DNA of 64,000 nucleotides from assembly GCA_014898415.1 (NCBI GenBank), contig RCTD01000026.1, positions 496,001-560,000 on the forward strand. The letters are read 5' to 3'. Each line of letters begins with the position of its first letter. The first letter of the stretch is position 1. This document shows, piece after piece, positions 23,906 through 32,216 of the stretch. Below the pieces are notes generated by a model, which made no database searches, was not told the origin of the DNA, and saw only the letters and a list, made by a program, of their open reading frames with translations. The stretch comes from Stromatinia cepivora (taxonomy: Eukaryota; Ascomycota; Leotiomycetes; Helotiales; Sclerotiniaceae). Both the position numbers and the translations under genes were made by a program.

Positions 23906-24165
23906 AATGATTCCGTTTGTAGATTTTGTGAACTTGAAGATTGAATTTGAAATGATTTTGGGGTTCCTAATCTAAAGAGAATAAAAAACAAAATCTTTTG
24001 AGAGTACACAATAGCTTAGATATCGTTTTAAAAGACAAAATAATACAATAATGGAAAGAGTGAAGTGGAAAAGGGAAGAAAGGTTGTGAATTCGAATGAT
24101 AAAATTGAGAAGATCATTTATTTGTTTATATAAGCAAAGGTTGTACAGTAAGGATACTAGCGATA
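23906..24165. other. A/T-rich upstream region of the SNF2-like gene
   Basis: Presumed promoter and 5' leader of the minus-strand gene. No distinct motif could be supported, and short frames on the minus strand look random. Confidence 0.4.
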
Positions 24166-24240
24166 GCAAAGGTAGTAAGGATGGTAGTGGTAAGGATGGT
24201 AAGGATGGGTTATCTCATCTTGATTACTTTTGGCCGGTTC
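24166..24240 (+). repeat. Short GGTAAGGAT array beside TGGCCGGTT
   Basis: A few copies of the nonamer (GGTAGTGGTAAGGATGGTAAGGATGG) are followed about 20 bp later by TGGCCGGTT, as at 20198. The arrays flank the helicase gene in the same orientation. Confidence 0.7.
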
Positions 24241-24820
24241 GGTAAAAACAAAACACATCATTGTAGAATTCTTTGGTGAGGAATCTTCAGCGATGTACTC
24301 CCCCCTTTCAACAATTATTTATAATAAAAAAAATTATATCATTAGAAAGCTTTCAATTTTTAATATTTATTGAATCTATATAGATATCATAGATTGTATG
24401 CTTGATTTATGAGGCATTTATTAGATTTCGTATTTTCGTGATCGAGAAAGAGTAAAAAGGGGGTTATGTAGAGTAAATTTGATATCTTACTAATCCTGAT
24501 TATTTCTATTCAAACCTGCCCACTCCTACCCAAATCTAACTACTCTTACCTTTACCTTACTACTCCTGCCATCATAATATTTAATATACCAGTAACTCCA
24601 TCCTTTGATTACACCATCAAAATCTAGTAGACCTCCATCACCAGATAATAAATGATTAACTGTACTTCGTGGTTCCATATATATATAACGCTTCAGGATA
24701 ACTATTATCCGTACCCATTTCAAACCTCAAGCCAATACAACCAATGCTCATTATATTCAATCCGATACGCTACATTTAGGATACAAGGAAATTAAAAGAG
24801 AGTCACTCAAATTTCATGAA
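24241..24820. other. Intergenic stretch with one unidentified minus-strand frame
   Basis: 24241-24480 is A/T-rich with no gene seen. On the minus strand 24526-24723 holds a 65-codon frame rich in Val, Tyr and Arg ('GDGGLLDFDGVIKGWSYWYI'). It has no recognised family and may be part of a decayed gene or chance. Confidence 0.3.
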
Positions 24821-24829
24821 ACTAATTCT

Positions 24830-25440
24830 ATACTATCTCAAATCTTTTAATACAAGAGTGTTACTTTTGTTTCATGAAGCATTGCAAAAGTGTATCGGAA
24901 AACCTAACACTCCGTATCTCATTAATGAGATAGCTTCATTTATTAAATAAAGTATAAATGATATGAGGCCAGATCAGTTTCTTAAAGTTGTTGAAATAGT
25001 TCGGCTAAAAGCATTTACTCAAGAAGGATGGGCTGAAGGTAAAGGGGTTGATCCAAATTATACTACTATGTATCGCTTAATTCAGGGGATAGAAATTTAT
25101 TTGATAATTATCTTACATTGGCTACATTATTGATTCGAGATGGTAAAGCGGATTCGAAATTGATAGATTCAGGAAAAAATAATTTATCTATCAGAAGATT
25201 TATATACGATTGGAGGAGAGGCTATTGAAGCAAAGGTTAAATCATACAATAACCAATATATAATCAAAACGAGGAAACTTCAAGGTATTGATATATAAAA
25301 GGGATATGTATCATTGATCTTACAGGAGATCCTAATCTACAAGATCTTCATGCTCCTTCCGAACTCTTGGATAAGGTTGAAGATTCTAACCGTATACTTA
25401 TTTCTATAATGAGCAATGATGTATATGCATCTATTATCTA
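24830..25440 (+). pseudogene. Unidentified frameshifted pseudogene
   Basis: Protein-like sequence runs through all three plus frames in order: 'HEALQKCIGKPNTPYLINE' to 'MRPDQFLKVVEIVRLKAFTQ' (24850-25090), then 'NLFDNYLTLATLLIRDGKAD' (about 25095-25170), 'IGGEAIEAKVKSYNNQYI' (about 25210-25265) and 'CIIDLTGDPNLQDLHAPSEL' (about 25312-25370). At least three frameshifts and several stops separate them. I do not recognise the family. It lies just upstream of the RNase H fusion frame on the same strand and may have been part of the same transcription unit or of an older mobile element. Confidence 0.4.
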
Positions 25441-25486
25441 ACAGCAAACGTCCTGTTGGATTCTATCAACCAAAGTTTACCTTGAT

Positions 25487-25574
25487 GATTACTAGTCGAC
25501 TTTCGAGGAGAGGCCAGACATACCGGGTTTGATTACTAGTCGACCTTAGGCGAAAGGCCAGAGATGCCATATCT
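25487..25574. repeat. Two 44-bp tandem units containing GATTACTAGTCGAC
   Basis: GATTACTAGTCGAC occurs at 25487 and 25531, each followed by a similar AGGCCAGA(C/G)AT(A/G)CC. The second unit contains the ATG (25564) of the RNase H fusion frame. Confidence 0.8.
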
Positions 25575-26730
25575 TTCACCACCTCCTCTCCCGCTTTCCC
25601 TTCGATCCTCTCGTCTTCCACCACCCCTTTCGATCATTCAAAAAGGTAGGCACAGCGCCCTTTCCTGCTACCGGATGTTAGCCAATCAATCATTATTAGC
25701 AAAAGCCCAGGAGCCTACTTCCAAGCCTGCCTCCGAACCTGCCTCCGAACCTGCCTCCAAATCGATTTCGAATCCGCCCTCCGCCTCCACACCCGCCGAA
25801 GATGAAATGGCCATGATGGACACAGTCGTGGCTGCCCTGAAGCCTATCCTCAAGGATACCACCATACGCCTCCTCGACGCCATTTTCAAGAAGATCAAGG
25901 GAGCCGCCGTTGCCCTTATCGTTAGGACCTTCGATTCTACAAGGAACAGGGCTCTACTACACGTTGATGACGATACGCTCGGGGATATCGTTGCGGTTGC
26001 TTTCGACAGCGCCAAGGATGCAGTTATGGCGGATGATATCGTTCTTTATCAACAAATCGTAGGATCTACGATCTACCTCTCGAATATCACTCGACCGGAT
26101 ATTGCATATGCAGTCGGCCAACTAGACAGATTCATGCAAAAGCCATCATACTCCCATCTCGAATATGCGAAGACCTTAATGCGATACCTCTGCGGAACAA
26201 GTACCCTCGGAATAATTTATAAAAAGGAAAGGGGGGTTAGCTCGATCGAATATTCTGTATATACAGATGCCACATGGGGGAGCGAGGAGGATAGACTCTC
26301 GTTCCAAGAGATGGCAGTCATTCGTTGCGGTGGTGCCGTAAACTGGCATTCACGCAGGCAGAAAACAGTAGCAACTAGTACGATGGATGCTGAAATATTC
26401 GCAGCATCTGATGGTTCGAAAGAAGTTCTTTGGATGGAGAAACTAGCTGTTGATCTAGGCGAACGAAAGGATGAAGAGAGATTCATTCCTACTCTCTATT
26501 GCGATAATAAAAGTGGTGTTGATTGGATGCACGATAGCAAGTTTCACAACCGCTCCAAACATATCGATATTCAGTATATGTTCGTACGAAGAGAGATGGT
26601 TCAGCCAGGAAAGCTTAAAATAGTATGGATCAGCGGTAATGATCAAACAGCAGATGTGCTGACGAAAGCTCTACCCTACGATGCCTTGAAGAGGCACTCT
26701 CAATCACTTGGTATGAAGGAGAATCTGTGA
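25564..26730 (+). CDS. Chimeric protein: novel N-terminus fused to Ty1/copia RNase H
   Basis: An intact 388-codon frame. Residues 1-60 are Pro/Ser/Leu-rich with SEPA-type repeats; an internal ATG at 25675 could be the real start. Residues about 80-155 form an Ala-rich helical region of unknown family. From 'YQQIVGSTIYLSNITRPDIA' on it is a complete copia RNase H: Asp235 in 'YTDATWG', Glu277 in 'STMDAEIF', Asp314 in 'YCDNKSG' and Asp335 in 'SKHIDIQY' are all present. Such a domain degrades RNA in RNA-DNA hybrids. The reverse transcriptase and integrase that normally precede it are absent. Codons are G+C-rich and show no RIP stops, unlike every other retroelement here. It could be a recent element remnant or a captured domain kept by the host. 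Confidence 0.8.
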   Translation: MPYLSPPPLPLSLRSSRLPPPLSIIQKGRHSALSCYRMLANQSLLAKAQEPTSKPASEPASEPASKSISNPPSASTPAEDEMAMMDTVVAALKPILKDTTIRLLDAIFKKIKGAAVALIVRTFDSTRNRALLHVDDDTLGDIVAVAFDSAKDAVMADDIVLYQQIVGSTIYLSNITRPDIAYAVGQLDRFMQKPSYSHLEYAKTLMRYLCGTSTLGIIYKKERGVSSIEYSVYTDATWGSEEDRLSFQEMAVIRCGGAVNWHSRRQKTVATSTMDAEIFAASDGSKEVLWMEKLAVDLGERKDEERFIPTLYCDNKSGVDWMHDSKFHNRSKHIDIQYMFVRREMVQPGKLKIVWISGNDQTADVLTKALPYDALKRHSQSLGMKENL

Positions 26731-26734
26731 ATTC

Positions 26735-26985
26735 TGTTGGAATCTCAAATCGGAGAGAACGTATTCGAATCCCACAACCCGGAATTTATGTTTCAGATTC
26801 CGTACTAGCCTATTTAGCCATATTAAGAGCAACTTAAATCCATTGGAAGGAATCACACCAGGGGCACTCTTGTACTATAATATAGATAGGAGATCTGTAG
26901 AGATGCTGAACTCTATATGAGATGTAGGCACTACGATATGAGATCGTTGTAGGAGTTAATGAGGCCTAGGTTATCACTCAATATT
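26735..26985 (+). repeat. Possible 3' LTR remnant after the RNase H frame
   Basis: TGTTGGAATCTCAAATCGG begins five bases after the stop codon, as copia LTRs usually begin right after RNase H. A TATA-like CTATAATATAGATAGG lies near 26875 and a CTACGATATGAGATCGTTGTAG palindrome at about 26932-26953. No second copy was found in the window and no clear polypurine tract precedes it, so the end is a guess. Confidence 0.35.
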
Positions 26986-26989
26986 AATA

Positions 26990-27115
26990 TTGGAGAATAC
27001 AGAATGGTCCCTGATCAATTTAGTTGATTTTGATCAATTAGGTCAATTAATTTGGTTAATTTGGTCAATTTGGTCAATAAAATGGTCAATTTGGTCAATT
27101 AATTCTATTCAACTT
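26990..27115 (+). repeat. GGTCAATTT-type degenerate array
   Basis: Repeated (GGT/GAT)CAATTT(A/G)GTT units, the same motif as in the 3' untranslated region of gypsy F (8195-8535). Confidence 0.8.
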
Positions 27116-27286
27116 TACGAAGTCTATTCCGAAGGAAAACCATATATAGAAGTGATGAGGGCTTTAACCTTAAGCTATTCTTCACTTTTCATTTTATTAT
27201 AAAGGAGGTTCTACGATATAATGTGTTTAATTGTGGTGGTTTGGAATCACTATTATTCGATAATGGTCGTTTTCAGCAAGGGAGGA
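27116..27286 (+). other. 3' tail of a truncated gypsy element
   Basis: Sequence between the GGTCAATTT array and an LTR, ending in the purine tract CAAGGGAGGA. No coding domain is left. It resembles the layout of the 3' end of F but belongs to another family. Confidence 0.5.
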
Positions 27287-27434
27287 TGTCAGGGATTATG
27301 CAACCTCCATATAGGCGAGATCAGAGTTTTCCCTTGTAGAATATATATACACTTAAGTTGACTACTCTATATAATACCTCAATCATTAAGCCGATAAGAT
27401 ACCACTGCTTCATACTTGCGCTCTAACCTTGACA
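27287..27434 (+). repeat. LTR of a gypsy-type element (3' LTR)
   Basis: 148 bp, TGTCAGGGATTATGCAACC to ACCTTGACA; its ends are inverted (TGTCA...TGACA). It is preceded by a polypurine tract and contains a TATA-like AGAATATATATACAC. Few RIP-type changes are evident. No partner LTR is visible, so this is the 3' end of a truncated copy. Confidence 0.65.
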
Positions 27435-27825
27435 TGGCCCTCGCGGACGCGCTTTTGGATAAGGTCAGGGATGCGGCGGTTGCCTTCGCTTTGGAGAGGC
27501 TGGGGTTGGATGATTAGGGAGGAGGAGGGGGGGAAGAAAGAGGGGAGGGAGCATTGATGATAAGGAGAGCAATAGCTTGGTTGATACGGTGGAGATGGGG
27601 AGGGGGAGGCATTATGATAGGTATAAGCTTGGTTTTGGTATATTTGGGGTACATTCTATTGAATAAGGAGATGGATGATTATGGAGTAATGAAGAGGTGA
27701 GTGATCGTCATAATTATTGAAAAAGGCATTTAACAATCGATTTTTCGGCGGTGGTAATACTAATAACAATTCGAATAATACTACATTTCACACCAAAGTG
27801 AATGGAGTTTGAGGATGAGATAAAG
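27435..27825 (+). other. G+C-rich sequence with two small frames, unidentified
   Basis: A 27-codon frame (ATG 27434, stop 27517) reads 'ALADALLDKVRDAAVAFALE'; it resembles the Ala-rich helix 'LLDAIFKKIKGAAVALIV' of the RNase H fusion. A purine-rich run follows. A 47-codon frame (27557-27700) has a hydrophobic stretch 'GIMIGISLVLVYLGYILL' that could span a membrane. Neither is a recognised gene. Confidence 0.3.
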
Positions 27826-27915
27826 GATAAGTAAGGATGGTAAGGATGGTAAGGATGATAAGGATGGTAAGGATGGTAAGGATGGTAAGGATGGTAAGGA
27901 TGGTAAGGATGGTTT
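27826..27915 (+). repeat. GGTAAGGAT nonamer array, near perfect
   Basis: About nine tandem copies, one GATAAGGAT variant, ending in a T-run. It is the cleanest array in the window. Confidence 0.95.
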
Positions 27916-28054
27916 TTTTACTTCTACAATCCCAGCTTGCTGAATAAAATTCAAGATCGAAAGCGCTATTCTCCTGTAGTCTAGTTTTCACATCGACCCT
28001 TCTTCCAGAGTTTTACGCTATTTTTTGATTGGATATTTTAAGCGAACTTTTCTA
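27916..28054. other. Spacer, no gene seen
   Basis: Mixed-composition sequence between the nonamer array and the inverted-repeat element; no frame or motif can be supported. Confidence 0.4.
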
Positions 28055-28672
28055 GAGGGTCTAATCGGCCATCTCCTAAATAACGCGTATCAAACCCGCA
28101 TAAAATTTTATTTACACAATAACTTTTTAAAAATTTAATTTATAAAAAATTAAATAAATAATTTAAAATCAGCTAATTAAGGAGATTTAGAATTTATTTT
28201 TAATTTATTTTTAGCTATTTTTGATATTGAATTATTAATAATATTTATTTTTAATTATAATTTATTATAATTTTTAAATTTTATATCTTTCAATTTTTAT
28301 TTAAAATAATTGAAAATTTTATAGAAAATTCTAATAGATCTTAATTACTATATATTTAAATTTCAATATTATTCGATAAGAAATGAAATAATATTTTAAT
28401 TTTTTGATATTTTATAATAAGTTATATAATATACCAAATTTATCTTTTTAGGTTTGGATTTAGAATCAAAGAAACAATAATTGAATCATAATTATTCAGA
28501 ATTTCATAAAAGTAAAAAGTGCAAAATGTAGATAAACAATATATCTATTTATAATACAATTTTCAATTATTAATTATAATATGATATAGTTGAACGAGGT
28601 CAATATATATTCAAAAAAACGCGAAAAGCGGGTTCAAAATACGCGATTTAGGAGTTGACCGACTAGACTCTC
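28055..28672. mobile_element. Putative small terminal-inverted-repeat (MITE-like) element
   Basis: The left end (28055-28105: GAGGGTCTAATCGG, CTCCTAAATAACGCGTAT, AACCCGC) is matched in inverse by the right end (28620-28672: GCGGGTT, ATACGCGATTTAGGAG, CCGACTAGACTCTC). The inverted repeats are about 50 bp and diverged. The 510-bp interior is extremely A/T-rich with no frame. No clear target duplication is seen, so the exact ends are uncertain. Confidence 0.5.
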
Positions 28673-28880
28673 CTGGCGGAGATATTAAAAATCACATGAC
28701 CGATGCCTCGAGAGTCAGGCACCCGCTAGACTAATTCTCCTGCGGGTCCTCCACAGTCAGACTAAGCTTTACCTGGAATACGCTGGATCAATGATAATCA
28801 AATATTTCCAGCAACGCGACGGTAAGGATAGTGATAAGGATGATAAGGATGATCAAGGTAATATGACCGTGCCCGCTTAA
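28673..28880. other. G+C-richer flank with short nonamer array
   Basis: No gene is seen. Degenerate GGTAAGGAT/GATAAGGAT copies lie at 28821-28858. This is the right-hand edge of the higher-G+C island. Confidence 0.5.
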
Positions 28881-30584
28881 TCAGGAAGCTAAGGCCTGAA
28901 TAGGTTTGGTTTACTGAAAACTTTGTAATATTTTTATAATACGAATTCCTGTATTGTAACTGCTTGAACTATATTTTATTAATAAAAGTTATACCTGTTA
29001 TTCTGTTTACTGCCTCTGTAATATTACATTATTATAATCTCTGATCATATAGGAATGATCGAAGGATTAATAAAAAGATTATAATAATTTTCTATTAAAG
29101 ATCAAACAAGGGCTTGATTGAATGAAGATATAAATGATCGTATTATATAATAACTATAATATATAATTAATGATTGTTCTTGAGCACGAAGCTCTATATA
29201 AGAAATTCATTCTGATTATATACGGAGGTTGATGGGGTAAGTATTGTAAGATACACTAAGGGTTCATATATTATAGAATTTAAACGAAGGATTTTTATTG
29301 ATCATTTTATATTGTTTTGATATTACTTTAATAAAAATGATACAATTCAGAAATTCAAAGTATTGTATAAAATAATTATAAAAATCAATATAATTATTAA
29401 TAATAGAAATCAAAATTTATATTTTCAAATTTACCAAAATGGAAATATAATAATTATAAAAGAAATCTTCTTTATTATTCTTTTTATCTTTATTTTCTTC
29501 TTTATCTTTACTATTATTATTTATATCCAAAACCCCCTTTCGAAAAAAATTAACTCAAAATTAATATATTGAAACTAAAGTTCTTTATTATATTAAAAAG
29601 CAATTTGTTAAAATTAGAATCTTTTATTTTATTTAGAAAACTAATTTAAATTATAAACAAATAGTATATATATATAATATATACAATATCTAAAAAGTGT
29701 TTCAATTGATTCTTTCTTTTAATTTCCTTTCAAATTGATCAAATTATCGAATTTATAAATATTTCGAAAACGAATCGATATATATCATATTGAAAGATTA
29801 TTTTTGTATTAGATTAAAAAAGAGTAATAAAAATTATTATATATTCTACTTTTTATAGAATAGATTATAAATATTATATTATATTTAAAAACCTTTTATT
29901 TTGGAAAAGAATCATTACCTTCGATTACAATTTATATTGGAATATAAAGATTGAATAAATAAATAATAAAATATTATTCTATAATCAAATAAAATATAAA
30001 TAGTATTAAAGAATCATCAAAAAACTTATATTATATATCGAAAAGATGAAGTTTATAATTCTATATATATAATAAAAAAACTAAGAAAGTTTAAGAATTG
30101 AATATTCTAAGGATATTTTTTAAAGAAAGCAAAGAAAAATTCTGAAATATTCTATAAGAAAAAATAAGGTTCTATCAATACTGAATTGTATTAGATTTAT
30201 ATAGTTTTTATTATTTATAAATGGATGAAATTATATTCAGATTATATATTTATACAAAATAAAGCCCTTAATCATATAATTAAATTATTATAGAGTTTCT
30301 TGAAAAAGAAATCTAAATAATAGATTAATCTTTTTATTCTTTTGATTTCAATTCTATTGAGAATGTATAAAATTAAATAAAGAAATAGATATCGAATTAT
30401 TATCCAAAAAATAATATAAATTATGATAGGTTTAGAATGGTTATAAAGAAGATATACAAAATAATACCAGATAATTATCTAATAGGAATATTTAGATTTA
30501 TAAAGGATATTATAAAATTATAACATTATTGAATAATATATATATATGAAATTTTAATTATCTTTAGAATTTTCCTTACAATAC
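28881..30584. other. A/T-rich degraded sequence, unidentified
   Basis: Only short frames (for example 29363-29572, a low-complexity Ile/Phe/Asn frame). It does not match any other element in the window by eye. It is the sequence into which copia copy Y' was inserted, and may itself be an older, unrecognisable transposon. Confidence 0.4.
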
Positions 30585-30813
30585 TGTCGGGACAACTGTA
30601 TACAGGGAATTGAAGCTTATCAACGAACATATTGAACTCTTTGATTAACACGTTTTGATTTGCCTAAAGAGCTAGAATCTATGGAAAATAAAGAGCTATA
30701 TAATGGTATATGCCGAGACACTAATGCGAACACTAATGAATATATGATCCTTTATCCTTACCATTCTTACCATCCTTAACATCCTTACTATATACATAAT
30801 TCATATTCCAACA
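30585..30813 (-). repeat. LTR of Y'
   Basis: 229 bp on the minus strand, TGTTGGAATATGAA to TTGTCCCGACA, with inverted TGTCGG/CCGACA-type ends. It contains a few copies of the GGTAAGGAT nonamer (30745-30790). It is homologous to 31606-31820. Confidence 0.8.
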
Positions 30814-31181
30814 TTGATAACTTCTCTTAAAATCGAAATATTATATACTATAAGAATATATATACCCAATAAATAAATATTCTTTCCAATTTTAACTTTC
30901 GTTTTATTCCTTTATTCGAATCAATCTATATATGAAATAATTATATATTCGATAAATTGAATATATATCTACAATAGTTTTTATATTTCATTCATTCTTT
31001 GATTTCTATATTTATATTGTTTTTTTTCCATTATATTCTGGTTTTTCTATTTATTCTATAATCTTGATTTTGATTGTATTATTCTTTATAAGATCTTTGA
31101 AAATCTAATATAGGTTTATCTTCATTATTATATTAATAGGGTTAGATTCTTTATCAATCTATTTGATTTCCATTATCTTTT

Positions 31182-31490
31182 TGTCACGGAAAGCCCTGTG
31201 ATCCCCTGTATCTTATGAAGGATCAAAGCGTATGCTTTCCAATCGGAATGAAGGATCTACTAGCCCTTACCAATCTACCAATTGATAAGGTGATCCTGAT
31301 ATACTAATAAACAAAGATCTAGCCTAATTAAGATGCATATCGGCTAGATAACCACTCATTTGTTCTCTATATACAGCTCTTGATTCATATAATCAAGGGC
31401 AAGTCATTCAATTCTTTTACTCTACCAATCACGTGTACCACCTATTCCCCGATCCCTGAAAGTGCTCTGTAATCATACTATCCCGTGATA
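31182..31490 (+). mobile_element. Solo LTR of the LTR2 copia family, well preserved
   Basis: 309 bp, TGTCACGGAAAGCCC to CCCGTGATA, with a perfect duplication CTTTT (31177-31181, 31491-31495). It is the least mutated LTR2 copy in the window and interrupts the RNase H tail of Y'. Confidence 0.95.
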
Positions 31491-31605
31491 CTTTTTCTAT
31501 TTATACAATTATTATAAAAATATTAGATCAATCATTATTCTTTTTTTTCGAATTGAATCTAATTTTGTAAGATAATTGTAAAGTGATTTTGAATTTATAT
31601 ATATG

Positions 31606-31820
31606 TGTCGGGATAACTGTATACGGGGAAGTGAAGCTTATCAACGAATGTATAAACTCTCTGGTTATTAATACGTTTTGATTTGTCTAGAGAGCTAGAA
31701 TCTATAGAAGGTGAAGAATTATATAATGGTGTATGCCGAGGCATTAGTGCGAGTATTAGTGTGTATATGATTCTTATTATCCTTACTATTCTTATTATGT
31801 ATATGATTCATATTCCGATA
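31606..31820 (-). repeat. 3' LTR of Y
   Basis: 215 bp on the minus strand, TATCGGAATATGAA to TTATCCCGACA, homologous to the Y' LTR at 30585-30813. The nonamer array is decayed here (31755-31800). Confidence 0.8.
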
Positions 31821-32216
31821 CTGGTAATTTCTCAAAGTTGAAGTATCGTATATTCTAGGAATATATATGCTCAGCAAATGAATATTCTTTTCAATCCTAG
31901 CTCTCGTTTTGTTTTTTTGTTCAAATCAATTTATATACGAAATAATCATATATCCGACAAACTGGATATATATCTATAATAACTTTTGGTTTGCATTCGT
32001 TCTTTGGTTTCTATATTTATATTATTTTCTTTTCATTATATTTTAATCTTTCTATTTATTTTATAATCTTAATTTTAATTATATTGCTTTCTATGGGGTT
32101 TCTAAAAGCCTAATATAATTTTGCCTTTATTATTGTATCAATAGGGTTAGATTCTTCATCAATCCATTTGATTTCCATTATTTCCCTTTGTTTATATAAT
32201 TATTATAAAACCATTA

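Larger units (their letters stand above)
30585..31605 (-). mobile_element. 3' end of copia copy Y' (RNase H tail plus LTR)
   Basis: On the minus strand, starting at 31605, the frame reads an RNase H segment ('NSKSLYNYLTKLDSIRKKR'). After the solo LTR2 it continues 'KIMEIK...IDKESNPINIIMK' (usual 'EVKWIDGDSNPADAMTK'), then a short tail, then an LTR (30813-30585) ending CCGACA. The same segment occurs in Y from 34149 down to 31606. It begins exactly where Y's LTR ends, so Y was inserted into the RNase H of Y' in the same orientation. Confidence 0.8.

Noticed and set aside
25686..26646. Minus-strand frames opposite the RNase H fusion
   Set aside because: Antisense shadows of a strongly coding, G+C-rich frame.
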